In this document: piece after piece, positions 24,475 through 33,651 of the stretch
Layout: the number at the start of each line of letters is the position of its first letter
How positions within the stretch are numbered: the first letter of the stretch is position 1
NCBI GenBank assembly: GCA_023717605.1
Contig: JAMQPH010000431.1
Span: forward strand, 1-33,651
Reading direction: 5' to 3'
DNA: 33,651 nt
From: Pyrinomonadaceae bacterium
Lineage (GTDB): Bacteria > Acidobacteriota > Blastocatellia > Pyrinomonadales > Pyrinomonadaceae
Notes under the pieces: model-generated
Databases searched by the model: none
The model's input: the letters and a program-made list of their open reading frames with translations, nothing else
Told to the model about the DNA's origin: nothing
Position numbers and translations under genes: made by a program

Positions 24475-24506
24475 GAGGCTTGAGTCGTCCTTTTGGGGTT
24501 GGTCTA

Positions 24507-25445
24507 ATGATATCTGGAGAACAGGCCCAAGACGGCACGTCAGAAGCGGCAATACGGCACGACTACGCAAACGTAAACGGGATTCGCCTCCACTATGCGG
24601 AAAGTGGTAGTGGAAACGATCTTGTGATCTTGCTGCACGGCTTTCCAGAGTTCTGGTATTCATGGCGTCATCAGTTGATCCCACTGGGGCGCCGTTTTCA
24701 CGTCGTTGCTCCGGATATGCGAGGCTACAACTTGAGCGAAAAGCCTCCGCGAGTTGAGGACTATTCGATCGACGTGCTCGTGAATGATGTAATTGGTCTA
24801 ATCGATCACTTCGGCGCAACAAAGGCGGCCATCGTCGGGCACGACTGGGGCGCCGGTGTCGCCTGGGCCGTTGCCCAAAAGTATCCCGAACGCGTTTCCA
24901 AACTGGCGGTGTTACAGGTTCCTCCGGCTGCTGCATGGCGTGCCAATCTCACTATCAGCCAGTTACTAAGAAGCTGGTACATGTTTTTCTTCCAGCTTCC
25001 GCGCATACCCGAATGGGTAATCCGAAAGAACAATTTCAAAGGCCTCGACGGCGTTTTCAAAGAAAAGGTCGTCAGAGCCGGCAGCTTCACTGATGCTGAT
25101 GTTGCAGCCTACAGAAAGGCTCTCAGTCAGCCGGGTGCGTTGACCAGCGCAATCAACTATTATCGCGCGAACGTCTTTCGAATAATGCGCGGATCAAAAC
25201 CGGCAGCGACAAGTGAACCGTCAACTCAAACGGAGATAAGGAAGGGTAGGGGCGTCCGGGTGCCGACACTCTTCATTTTTGGCGAGCAGGACTTCGCGAT
25301 TCTTCCGCGGACGGTGCGTGGGGTTGCGGACTACGTCGATGCGCCTTACAGCGAGTTGCGAATAGCTGATAGTGGCCACTGGGTGCAGAACGAGGCAGTG
25401 GAGGAAGTAAACGCAGCGCTGTTGGAGTTTTTGGAGATTTTGTGA
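24507..25445 (+). CDS. alpha/beta hydrolase (epoxide hydrolase-like)
   Basis: LHGFPEFWYSWRHQLIPL, VAPDMRGYNLSEKP, VGHDWGAGVAW, IFGEQDFAI, DSGHWVQNE. Confidence 0.9.
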   Translation: MISGEQAQDGTSEAAIRHDYANVNGIRLHYAESGSGNDLVILLHGFPEFWYSWRHQLIPLGRRFHVVAPDMRGYNLSEKPPRVEDYSIDVLVNDVIGLIDHFGATKAAIVGHDWGAGVAWAVAQKYPERVSKLAVLQVPPAAAWRANLTISQLLRSWYMFFFQLPRIPEWVIRKNNFKGLDGVFKEKVVRAGSFTDADVAAYRKALSQPGALTSAINYYRANVFRIMRGSKPAATSEPSTQTEIRKGRGVRVPTLFIFGEQDFAILPRTVRGVADYVDAPYSELRIADSGHWVQNEAVEEVNAALLEFLEIL

Positions 25446-25474
25446 AGACTCAAACATTGACGCTAACGAATGGT

Positions 25475-25595
25475 GGTTCACGCAAAGACGCAAAGGGGGC
25501 AAAGACGCAAAGAGCTCCTTTAGCAAACGGGCTCATCGCTGAGACATTTCAATATCTTTGATGTCTTTGTCCCCTTTGCGTCGTTGCGTGAAACC
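25475..25595. repeat. Imperfect inverted repeat of ACGCAAAG-type units
   Basis: ggttcacgcaaagacgcaaagggggcaaagac faces gtctttgtcccctttgcgtcgttgcgtgaaacc. Confidence 0.8.
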
Positions 25596-25646
25596 GACTT
25601 TGTGGGCGTCGACTCTCGAGTAATAAACTAATTCAAATTAACTCAA

Positions 25647-26417
25647 ATGACTGACGAAAACTCACCGGTTCTATTTGCCATCGATGGAAGCGTTGCACGC
25701 ATCACGCTCAATCGGCCCGAGAAAAGAAATGCGCTCAATGAAGCGCTCTTAAGTGGCATTAAAGCAGCATTGCGCACGGCGAATGGTGAAGTTGCGTTGC
25801 GCGTTGTGGTAATCGCCGGCGCTGGTCAGGACTTTTGCTCTGGGGCGGATCTCGAGGCGCTGCGGAAGGTATCGCAAGCATCGGTGTCTGAGAACGTGGA
25901 AGACGCGCGCTCTATGCTGGATCTCTTTGAGCTGATTCGGCAGGTGCCCGTTCCGGTTGTGGCTGCGGTTCGAGGCAGAGCCCTGGCCGGCGGGTGTGGA
26001 TTGGCCAGTGCTTGCGACCTGGTGCTGGCGGCAAGCTCTGCTCGCTTTGGCTATCCAGAAGTGAAGATCGGTTTTGTTCCCGCAATGGTGCAGGCGATCT
26101 TAAGGCGCAATGTGTCAGAGAAACGCGCGTTTGAACTGCTTACTCGAGGCACAGAGATCAGTGCAGAGGAAGCGAAGCAGTTTGGATTAGTGAACCATGT
26201 ATTCAAAGACGAGACCTTTGATAATGATGTGAACGCCTACGTTAGCGTATTCGAGAAGGTGAGTAGATCTGCCGTAGCGCTTACCAAGACCCTGCTCTAT
26301 CAGACGGACGGAATGGCGTTTGCCGAAGCGCTCGAAACGGGAGTTGACGTCAACGTCATTGCGCGCATGACTGAGGACTGCCGCAACGGAATTGCCCGCT
26401 TTACGAAAAAATGGTGA
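25647..26417 (+). CDS. enoyl-CoA hydratase/isomerase family protein
   Basis: ARITLNRPEKRNALNEALL, GAGQDFCSGADLEAL, VVAAVRGRALAGGCGLASACDLVLAASSARFGYPEVKIGFVPA. Confidence 0.92.
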   Translation: MTDENSPVLFAIDGSVARITLNRPEKRNALNEALLSGIKAALRTANGEVALRVVVIAGAGQDFCSGADLEALRKVSQASVSENVEDARSMLDLFELIRQVPVPVVAAVRGRALAGGCGLASACDLVLAASSARFGYPEVKIGFVPAMVQAILRRNVSEKRAFELLTRGTEISAEEAKQFGLVNHVFKDETFDNDVNAYVSVFEKVSRSAVALTKTLLYQTDGMAFAEALETGVDVNVIARMTEDCRNGIARFTKKW

Positions 26418-26652
26418 GCGTCCAAAACTCCGGAATCCGAAAAGCATCATAAATCCACGATCGTAAATTTATCTTTCCTCACACCAGAGTTCACTTTGGT
26501 TCTTCGTCGAGTTTTCTTCTTCAAAAGTCTTGGCTGAGTCCCGCCGCGCTTTCTTGGAACATTGGTTGCTTCACGAGAAATGCCGGACTTCCCGTGAAGT
26601 CCCTACACCAACTCCCCATCTCTTTATCCAAATAACCGTAGGAGGTGTCCGA

Positions 26653-29600
26653 ATGAGTCGCTACGCTCAAACGCTACGCACATGCGCGTTGGTATTCACG
26701 GCAATGATTCTGTTGACCGTTCCTGCTGTCGCACAGGTAACAACTGGAAACATTTCGGGTCGAGTTGTCGACAGTCAGGATCAAGCTGTTTCGGGCGCGA
26801 CGGTGACGGCCACTAGTTCAGGAACCGGCACAACTCGTACGGCGACTACAGGCGAAGCAGGCGACTACACGATTACCGCTCTGCCTGCGGGAAAGTACGA
26901 CCTCACGGTTGAGGCTCCGAATTTCAAGAAAACGATTGCTGAGGGTTTTGAGCTGAATGTTGGCGCGAATGCCGCGCAGAATTTCCGGTTGGAACCCGGA
27001 GAGGTAACGGCAACTGTACAAGTGTCTGCTGATACGCTTGCGGTGGAAACGACGACGTCTGAGCTCGCCAAGAGCATTACGCCTGCCGAAGTTCAGAACC
27101 TTCCTTTACTGAATCGCACCTTCGCCAGCCTGTCAGTCATTGCCCCGGAGGCGAGGCCCGTCGGCACTTTCGATCCTACCAAGACACATGTTGGAACCGT
27201 TTCATTCAGCGGAGGCGATGGTCGACAAATCGACGTCAACGTAGATGGTGGTGATAACAAAGACAACGTCGTTGGCAGTATGCTGCAAAATTTCGCCTAT
27301 GAGTCGATTCAGGAATTTCAGGTGTTGCAACATCGCTGGACTGCCGAGAGTGGCCGTTCAGTTGGTGGCGTGGTCAACGTCATATCCAAATCCGGCACTA
27401 ACGACCTTCATGGTTCGGGCTTCTTCAACTTCCGCAACCAGTCGTTGCGATCCAGGGACTTCTTTGAGAAACAGTCGACCGATCCCAAGCCCAGTTACGA
27501 TCGAGAAGAATTTGGGGGCTCAATAGGCGGTCGCATTATTAAAGACAAGCTCTTCTTTTTTGGAGCGGTCGAACGGTTTCGCGAACGGCAGAACCTCCTG
27601 GTAAACCCGGCTCTGCTCCCACAGATTGCCGCAATCCCTGGTGTTACTGCGTCCCCGACTATCCCGCTTCCTTACAACGACACGCTGCTAACGATAAAAA
27701 TCGATCACGCAATCAGTGATAAGCAGACGATGTTTTATCGTTACGCGTTCCAGAAGAATGATTCGCCTAATGATCAGTTCGATCCGACACTGCCGGCCGA
27801 CTTGGCTGGTGGAAACACGAATAACAACAAGCTGAGTAGTTTTGTTGTGAACCACACCTACACTGCCAACCCGCGACTGGTCAATCAGTTCTCGTTCCAG
27901 TACCAGAATTTCGAAAATAACATTCTGGGCGTAACGACTGACCCCAACCTTGTCTTCCCCTCAGTGCAGAGTGGCGCAAACGTTAACGTGCCGCAACAGA
28001 CGAAGGAGCGGAAATTTCAACTTCGCGACGACATCTCGTTGTTGCGGCACAATCACGCAATGAAGTTTGGTGTAAATTACATACACACCTCGCTCAATGG
28101 CTTTTTCTTCTTCGGCGCCAACGGTCATCAGGTCTTTTTCTTCGACGATCCACTGGTAATCACAAACAACACCAACGGATTGTATCCGCAGGGATTCGCT
28201 ACTCCCGGCGCGGTCAATGAGATCACTTTCAATACGGGTGACGGGGATACCAGTCAACCTCCATTTCACCAGTTGGCGTTGTATTTCCAGGACGACTACA
28301 AAGTTACTCCCCGTCTGACTCTGAATCTTGGCCTGCGCTGGGATGCGAACATAAAGATTCTGGTTGATCAGACCAACAACCGTACGATCAGGCTGTTGGG
28401 ACAGCTCAACAATGAACGCGCCCAGGCGATTACCGGAGATCCCAGTTTGGTGAGCAAGACAACCAGCGGCTATAACGAGTTCCAACCGCGCCTCGGGTTT
28501 GCCTGGGATGTTACGGGAACGGGTGAGACTGTGATTCGCGGCGGCTACGGGATCTTCTACGATCAGATTTTCCAGAATCTGACACTGTTCGCAAAGCAGC
28601 AAGCCAACGCGACCATCTATCAGACCGTGCTTGACCTGGTAAACAGCTCGGTAGGTGTTGGTCAGTTGGCTACTTTCCGCTTCGGCATCGATCCATTGCC
28701 TACTCCAGCAGTAATCAATAACACTGAACTCGAGTTTGGAGGATTCGGTCGAATCAATGACCCTGACTTGCAAGACCCTTATGTACAAAAGTGGTCGCTT
28801 GGAGTTGAGACCAAGCTTGGAGAGAAGTACGTACTCTCCAGCGACTACGTTCATACGCTGGGCCTGCACGAAAACCGGGTGCTGAACATTAATCCGCGTA
28901 TCCAGAGCTGCCCGCCGGGATCGGCGGTCACTGTCGCATGTCCGCGAGGCGGGGACACGCGCTTCTTTGACACTGCGTTCGTAGCTGCGGGACTGGGTGC
29001 AGGCCGGCTTGAGCAGATCAATATGTTCACGTCCACCAACCGCTCGAGATACGACAGTTGGGCCACGTCGTTGCGTCGCAGAACTCGCAACTCGCTCTTT
29101 TCGGTGAGCTATATCCTGGCCAGTTCCAAAGGCTGGGGAGGACAGCCAACAGCGTCCTATAGTGGTAATGGCATAGCCATCACTCCCGAGAATCAGTTTA
29201 GTCCCGGCGAATTTGGCCCAACCCGAATCGATGAACGCCACCGGATAGTTGCCAGTGGACTTTTCGATCTGCCCTATGGTTTTCAGATCTCGCCAATTCT
29301 CCAGTTTGCGACAGCACGACCTTATTCGATCAACTCCGGTAGCGACCTCGACGGCGACGGTCGATCTACTGTAGACCGAGTCTGCACAGGCTTTGAATCG
29401 CAGGCGTTGCTGCAATCGGTTCTAAATGGAACAGTACCTGCAGGAGCCATCACTCCCGGTTGTACGCAGGTTTCGGTAAACAGCCAGCGAACAGGTTTTA
29501 TACCAAACGGTGGGGTTCTCGACGAACGAAGCGGCCGTTTCTTCAACGTGGATACACGCGTTACAAAATCCTTCCCGATTGGCGAAAGAGTCCGACTCAA

Positions 29601-29784
29601 GGCGTATGTCAACTTCTTTAACATCTTCAACCGCGAGAATCTTTCCTTCGGCGATCGCCTCGGACTTAGCCCGCTTACTGCGGCGGACACGTTCTTGCAG
29701 CCAATCTCACTCTATGGCCCCGGCTTCGGTCCACCAGTCGGCTTACCCTTTACGGTTCAGTTTGGAGGGAGAGTCGAGTTCTAG
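26653..29784 (+). CDS. TonB-dependent receptor with N-terminal carboxypeptidase-regulatory-like domain (Oar-like)
   Basis: ATG 26653 preceded by ggaggt; signal peptide; GNISGRVVDSQDQAVSGATVTATSSGTG; plug VNVDGGDNKDNVVGSM; barrel strands; C-terminal FTVQFGGRVEF. Confidence 0.93.
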   Translation: MSRYAQTLRTCALVFTAMILLTVPAVAQVTTGNISGRVVDSQDQAVSGATVTATSSGTGTTRTATTGEAGDYTITALPAGKYDLTVEAPNFKKTIAEGFELNVGANAAQNFRLEPGEVTATVQVSADTLAVETTTSELAKSITPAEVQNLPLLNRTFASLSVIAPEARPVGTFDPTKTHVGTVSFSGGDGRQIDVNVDGGDNKDNVVGSMLQNFAYESIQEFQVLQHRWTAESGRSVGGVVNVISKSGTNDLHGSGFFNFRNQSLRSRDFFEKQSTDPKPSYDREEFGGSIGGRIIKDKLFFFGAVERFRERQNLLVNPALLPQIAAIPGVTASPTIPLPYNDTLLTIKIDHAISDKQTMFYRYAFQKNDSPNDQFDPTLPADLAGGNTNNNKLSSFVVNHTYTANPRLVNQFSFQYQNFENNILGVTTDPNLVFPSVQSGANVNVPQQTKERKFQLRDDISLLRHNHAMKFGVNYIHTSLNGFFFFGANGHQVFFFDDPLVITNNTNGLYPQGFATPGAVNEITFNTGDGDTSQPPFHQLALYFQDDYKVTPRLTLNLGLRWDANIKILVDQTNNRTIRLLGQLNNERAQAITGDPSLVSKTTSGYNEFQPRLGFAWDVTGTGETVIRGGYGIFYDQIFQNLTLFAKQQANATIYQTVLDLVNSSVGVGQLATFRFGIDPLPTPAVINNTELEFGGFGRINDPDLQDPYVQKWSLGVETKLGEKYVLSSDYVHTLGLHENRVLNINPRIQSCPPGSAVTVACPRGGDTRFFDTAFVAAGLGAGRLEQINMFTSTNRSRYDSWATSLRRRTRNSLFSVSYILASSKGWGGQPTASYSGNGIAITPENQFSPGEFGPTRIDERHRIVASGLFDLPYGFQISPILQFATARPYSINSGSDLDGDGRSTVDRVCTGFESQALLQSVLNGTVPAGAITPGCTQVSVNSQRTGFIPNGGVLDERSGRFFNVDTRVTKSFPIGERVRLKAYVNFFNIFNRENLSFGDRLGLSPLTAADTFLQPISLYGPGFGPPVGLPFTVQFGGRVEF

Positions 29785-29811
29785 AACAGGGTACCGGGAC
29801 ACTATTCTCGT

Positions 29812-29840
29812 AAAGGCGCCGAAGTTAATTTGGCGTCTTT
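29812..29840. terminator. bidirectional intrinsic terminator between convergent genes
   Basis: aaaggcgccgaa-gttaa-tttggcgtcttt: 12-bp stem (two G-U) flanked by A/T runs; the minus-strand TAA stop lies in the loop. Confidence 0.7.
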
Positions 29841-30445
29841 TCCTTTGGTGAAGTCACGCGAATAGTGGCGAGAGCAAACTCGAGAACCGGATCACAGATT
29901 CCGCTGATTAGTCCGATCTCGAGGGATTCCTGGCTTGAAAGGCGACGGGCAGTTGCGAAAAACTCCAGAGCGCGGGCTTTGCCAATTAGCCTTGGTAATC
30001 TTTGAGTTCCACCCCAGCCCGTGATGATTCCCAAGCGAGCCCCGGGATGAGCGAAAACGGCATTCGCTGAAGCGAGCCGAATGTCACACGCGAGAGCGAG
30101 GTCGAGTGCGCCGCCCATGCAGTAGCCGTTGATCGCCGCGATTGTTACTTGTCGTGCGTCGGCAATCTGCTGGAACAGTTCCTGCCCCATTTTCGAAAAC
30201 TCTCGCGCCGATGAGGGGTTGAGAGTGGTCAATTCACGAATGTCCGCGCCGGAAGCAAAAACATCGTCACTGCCAGTGAAGATGATCGCCTCAACATTCG
30301 AGTCTGCCGCCATTGTCGAGAGCGAGGTTCTTAACTCGTTGAGAGTGGTAGTTGATAGTGGGTTCCGCTCGGCGGGACGATTGAAGCGGATGATGGCGAT
30401 TGACCCGATGAGTTCTGTGGTTAGTGAGGAAGACGGTTCACTCAT
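29825..30445 (-). CDS. enoyl-CoA hydratase/isomerase family protein
   Basis: IAIIRFNRPAERNPLS, FASGADIREL, AAINGYCMGGALDLALACDIRLASANAVFAHPGARLGIITGWGGTQRLPRLIG. Confidence 0.92.
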   Translation of the reverse strand: MSEPSSSLTTELIGSIAIIRFNRPAERNPLSTTTLNELRTSLSTMAADSNVEAIIFTGSDDVFASGADIRELTTLNPSSAREFSKMGQELFQQIADARQVTIAAINGYCMGGALDLALACDIRLASANAVFAHPGARLGIITGWGGTQRLPRLIGKARALEFFATARRLSSQESLEIGLISGICDPVLEFALATIRVTSPKEKTPN

Positions 30446-30501
30446 TACCTAATTCAGATGTCTCTCTCTGGGCAGTTCCCTAAATTTCCCGGTCTGCCAG
30501 A

Positions 30502-30915
30502 TCATTCCCTCGGCTTAACATTCTCACGAAGAAATTTCACGATGTCTTCAGTCGAGGTGCCCGGTAGAAAAATCTCTGCTACACCTTCAGCTTTTAACTT
30601 CGAGATGTCTTCCTGGGGCACTATCCCGCCGAGCAGTACTAGGCAATCGTCCATCCCTTGTCCCCTAAGCAACTCGACTATGCGTGGGCACAGGGTGTTG
30701 TGGGCACCGCTCAGAATTGAAACTCCGACGGCATCGACGTCCTCCTGCAAAGCCGCTGCAGCAATCATCTCTGGTGTTTGGCGCAGACCGGTGTAGATAA
30801 CCTCCATCCCGGCATCACGCAGCGCCCGGGCAATGACCTTCGCGCCACGATCGTGACCATCGAGACCGGGCTTGGCTACTAGTACGCGGATTTTCCGATC
30901 ATTCATGGAGTCCAT
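30502..30915 (-). CDS. methylmalonyl-CoA mutase cobalamin-binding (C-terminal) subunit
   Basis: [43 protein letters not shown]12 DxHxxG motif; [24 protein letters not shown]. Confidence 0.95.
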   Translation of the reverse strand: MDSMNDRKIRVLVAKPGLDGHDRGAKVIARALRDAGMEVIYTGLRQTPEMIAAAALQEDVDAVGVSILSGAHNTLCPRIVELLRGQGMDDCLVLLGGIVPQEDISKLKAEGVAEIFLPGTSTEDIVKFLRENVKPRE

Positions 30916-30921
30916 TCTACC

Positions 30922-31722
30922 TTAACGGACGAATTGACCAAGCGGGCCGGTGGGATTCAGATATGGCGTGAGTTCTGAATACGAAAAGAAGTAGCGTCCT
31001 TCCGGCTCGAAAGCTTGTATCGCGTGCGGCAATCCAGCATCGTAAAGAAAGGTAATGCCTTGGGCTCCTACCTCGAAGTCTTCAAGATGCTCTGGTCCGA
31101 ACTTCATCTGTTCCAGGCCTTCGACGATGCTCTGGAATTCTGTAGCTTCGAGATTAGAAGTCACTTTTGCTTCTGTTGTTATCTCTTTTAGTTCCGCCTG
31201 AAGCTTCTGGTCGACCAGCGCCGCCAGAGCCCCAAACTTGTCCACCAGAAAGGCGTCCGCCGCCTTGATGATTCGACCGTTCTTCAAGTTTATTAGGAAG
31301 TGTTTACTCTGGTCATCAGGATATGCAGCCACACCATTCTGGTTGAAAGTGATGTCGAACAAGAAATTGCGATTGTAGTTTACGGTGTAACTAAATTCGC
31401 TTAACCAGGCATCGTCGCGATATTCCTGAAGCGAGTAGTCGAAGATATTTTTGAAGTCGAGTAGAGAACGGATCCGCCGCAACACGGCGCGGTCGCCCAG
31501 GCCGCTAATCACTGGATAGGTGACCGTTGCAGTCTTTCGATCGGGAAACTGTTTTGCGAGCTTTGCGCTGCGCACCAACACAATTCTGCGTGGCCGGACG
31601 ATGAGGCGATCCTGCAGGAGGCCGGCGCTGACGCGAATCGGCTGGCCAGCGTAAGTAGTGAGGGCCAGGACTGCCAGGAAGACCAGAATCAATCGCTGCA
31701 TTGAGTTCTTGAGAGGCGGCAA
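30922..31722 (-). CDS. DUF3298/RsiV-like secreted protein
   Basis: Signal peptide LILVFLAVLALTTYAGQ; VTYPVISGL...VNYNRNFLFDITFNQNGVAAYPDDQSKHFLINLKNGRIIKAADAF; YDAGLPHAIQAFEPEGRYFFSYSELTPYL. Confidence 0.7.
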   Translation of the reverse strand: MPPLKNSMQRLILVFLAVLALTTYAGQPIRVSAGLLQDRLIVRPRRIVLVRSAKLAKQFPDRKTATVTYPVISGLGDRAVLRRIRSLLDFKNIFDYSLQEYRDDAWLSEFSYTVNYNRNFLFDITFNQNGVAAYPDDQSKHFLINLKNGRIIKAADAFLVDKFGALAALVDQKLQAELKEITTEAKVTSNLEATEFQSIVEGLEQMKFGPEHLEDFEVGAQGITFLYDAGLPHAIQAFEPEGRYFFSYSELTPYLNPTGPLGQFVR

Positions 31723-31740
31723 AGATCGTCAGGCGTGAAG

Positions 31741-33426
31741 TTAGAACGCCGGCTCTTCATAAACGCCGTAAACATCGCGGAGGGCGGAACAAATTTCGCC
31801 CAGCGTAGCGTAAGCGCGCACAGCATCTATTGTGGCCGGCATTGTGTTCTCGTTGTTCTGTGCAGCCCTCTTGAGTTTCTCGAGGGCGTTAGTGACCGAA
31901 CCCGCATCTCTGCGCGCGCGCGTCTGTTCGAGGCGTTCTACCTGGTGGTCGCGAACAGATTCGTCAATCACGAGTGTGGGAATCTGGGATTCCTCCGCCA
32001 TCTCGTACTTGTTTACACCAACGATCACTTGCTCGCCCCGCTCGACGGCTTTCTGATATTGGTACGCCGAGTCTTGAATCTCGCGTTGTGGGAAGCCTTT
32101 CTCAATGGCTGCAACCATACCTCCCATCGAATCAATCTTCCTGAAGTAATCGCGGGCACCAGTTTCCATTTTCTGCGTCAGCGCTTCGAGGAAGTATGAG
32201 CCGCCTAGCGGGTCCACCGTGTTGGCTACACCCGTCTCTTCGGCAATTATCTGTTGCGTTCGAAGCGCGATAAGTGCTGCGCGGTCGGTTGGCAGCGCTA
32301 ACGCTTCGTCGTACGCGTCGGTGTGCAAGCTCTGGGTGCCGCCGAGCACGCCTGCCAGCGCTTGAATTGCCACCCGCACGATATTGTTAAGCGGTTGCTG
32401 GACGGTAAGCGAGACTCCTGCAGTTTGAGTATGAAAGCGTAACTTGAGTGTGCGTTCGTTTGTCGAACCAAAGCGATCACGCATCTCCCTGGCCCAGATA
32501 CGGCGTGCTGCCCGATACTTGGCGATTTCTTCAAAAAAGTCGTTATGGGCGTTAAAGAAAAAAGAAATGCGCGGAACAAACCGATCGGGATCGAGGCCCG
32601 CCTTAACACCCCACTCAACGTACTCGAGTCCGTCGCGTAACGTGAAGGCCAATTCCTGAATAGCGGTGGCGCCGGCCTCTCGTATGTGATAACCGCTAAC
32701 GGAAACCGGATTGTAACGAGGCACGTGCTGGTTGCAGAACTCAAACGTGTCAATCACCAGCTTCATGGCCGGTCGGATGGGATAGATCCATTCCTTCTGA
32801 GCAATGTATTCTTTGAGAATGTCGTTTTGCAGGGTCCCGGAAATTCTCTTCCAGTCCGCTCCCTGTTTTTCCGCAACCACGAGGTACATGGCCAACAGAA
32901 CTGATGCCGGCGCGTTAATCGTCTGCGAGACTGTTACCTGGTCCAGAGGTATTCCATTAAAAAGCACCTCCATATCGGCCAGCGACGAAACCGCCACACC
33001 ACATTTACCGACCTCGCCTTCAGATAGTGGAGAGTCGGCATCGTAGCCCATCAGAGTGGGTAGGTCATAAGCTACTGACAGGCCGTTCTGGCCTTGTTCC
33101 AACAGGTACTTGAAGCGAGCGTTCGTTTCTTCTGGAGTGCTAAACCCGGCAAACTGGCGCATCGTCCAGAGTTTGCCGCGATAGCCTGTGGGATGTATGC
33201 CGCGTGTGTAGGGAAACTCGCCGGGGAAGGAGATGTCTTCAGCGAAGTCTTGATCGGAAGTATCTGCCGGAGTGTAGAGGCGGTTCACTTCCTCGAGCGA
33301 TACGCTCTCAAAGCACTTCTTTGTTTCCGGATTCTTCGTTACTGTGGGTTCGAGGGTTTCACGTTCCCAACGTTTGACTTCAGCTTGCGCGCGTGAAGGA
33401 ATTTCCTTGGTTTCAGGCATAACCAT
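31741..33426 (-). CDS. methylmalonyl-CoA mutase catalytic (large) subunit
   Basis: [126 protein letters not shown]. Confidence 0.95.
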   Translation of the reverse strand: MVMPETKEIPSRAQAEVKRWERETLEPTVTKNPETKKCFESVSLEEVNRLYTPADTSDQDFAEDISFPGEFPYTRGIHPTGYRGKLWTMRQFAGFSTPEETNARFKYLLEQGQNGLSVAYDLPTLMGYDADSPLSEGEVGKCGVAVSSLADMEVLFNGIPLDQVTVSQTINAPASVLLAMYLVVAEKQGADWKRISGTLQNDILKEYIAQKEWIYPIRPAMKLVIDTFEFCNQHVPRYNPVSVSGYHIREAGATAIQELAFTLRDGLEYVEWGVKAGLDPDRFVPRISFFFNAHNDFFEEIAKYRAARRIWAREMRDRFGSTNERTLKLRFHTQTAGVSLTVQQPLNNIVRVAIQALAGVLGGTQSLHTDAYDEALALPTDRAALIALRTQQIIAEETGVANTVDPLGGSYFLEALTQKMETGARDYFRKIDSMGGMVAAIEKGFPQREIQDSAYQYQKAVERGEQVIVGVNKYEMAEESQIPTLVIDESVRDHQVERLEQTRARRDAGSVTNALEKLKRAAQNNENTMPATIDAVRAYATLGEICSALRDVYGVYEEPAF

Positions 33427-33559
33427 CTCAAGTATTAAGCGTTCGCTCGGAAGAAATCGATATTAGTAGAGGGGTAGGGGAGTGTCAACCACGCTTTGTG
33501 GGGAAGTTGCATCTGCGCTGGTTGGGAAAGATCGGTCAATTACAGAACCGAAGAGCGGA

Positions 33560-33651
33560 TCATTTTCCATTTGTCATTTGACATTTTTCACTGGTCATTT
33601 GGCTTAGTCTCCTTCTTGTTCGTGTCCGTTCGTGTGATTTCGTGGATCGTT
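33560..33651. repeat. Two adjacent degenerate short-repeat arrays (CATTTGTCATTTGAC and TTCGTGTCCGTTCGTGTGATTTCGTGG), continuing out of the window
   Basis: cattttccatttgtcatttgacatttttcactggtcattt ... gttcgtgtccgttcgtgtgatttcgtggatcg. Confidence 0.6.

Noticed and set aside
24286-24483. 65-aa ORF ending in LQVRKADPVPASSLKATESESGDRVRLPDLQIGEA
   Set aside because: Read-through of the fold-back inverted repeat; no coding support.
27961-29415. 484-aa minus-strand ORF opposite the TonB-dependent receptor
   Set aside because: Antisense to a clear receptor gene; no recognisable domain; typical of GC-rich antisense open frames.

Overview
The window appears to come from a GC-rich, soil-type bacterium. 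Acidobacteriota (Blastocatellia-like) is my inference from gene content, not a database result. Recognisable coding content: a 5'-truncated alpha/beta hydrolase; a PAS hybrid histidine kinase; an amidohydrolase; an AidB-like acyl-CoA dehydrogenase; a PQQ-type beta-propeller protein; a probable Phd/zeta toxin-antitoxin pair; an ankyrin/zinc-ribbon/TonB_C protein; four paralogous membrane proteins starting MKxCxxC...CDxD; a REP-associated Y1 transposase (RAYT) flanked by REP-like palindromes; an Atu-like acyl-CoA catabolic cluster (carboxylase beta, AtuA, AtuA-like C-terminal domain, hydrolase, enoyl-CoA hydratase); a TonB-dependent receptor; and a minus-strand methylmalonyl-CoA mutase operon with a separate B12-binding subunit. 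The main unexplained signals are: (1) a gapless 30-bp dispersed repeat in six copies inside three genes, read in two different reading frames; (2) degenerate 7-8 bp repeat arrays arranged as large inverted repeats that fill intergenic gaps and can abut the stop codons of convergent genes, with single-orientation versions inserted in frame in proteins; (3) the MKxCxxC zinc-ribbon membrane protein family with two interchangeable C-terminal modules; (4) a TA operon with a near-palindromic operator on a good promoter and a repeat-derived hairpin between antitoxin and toxin. No rRNA, tRNA or CRISPR array was recognised.
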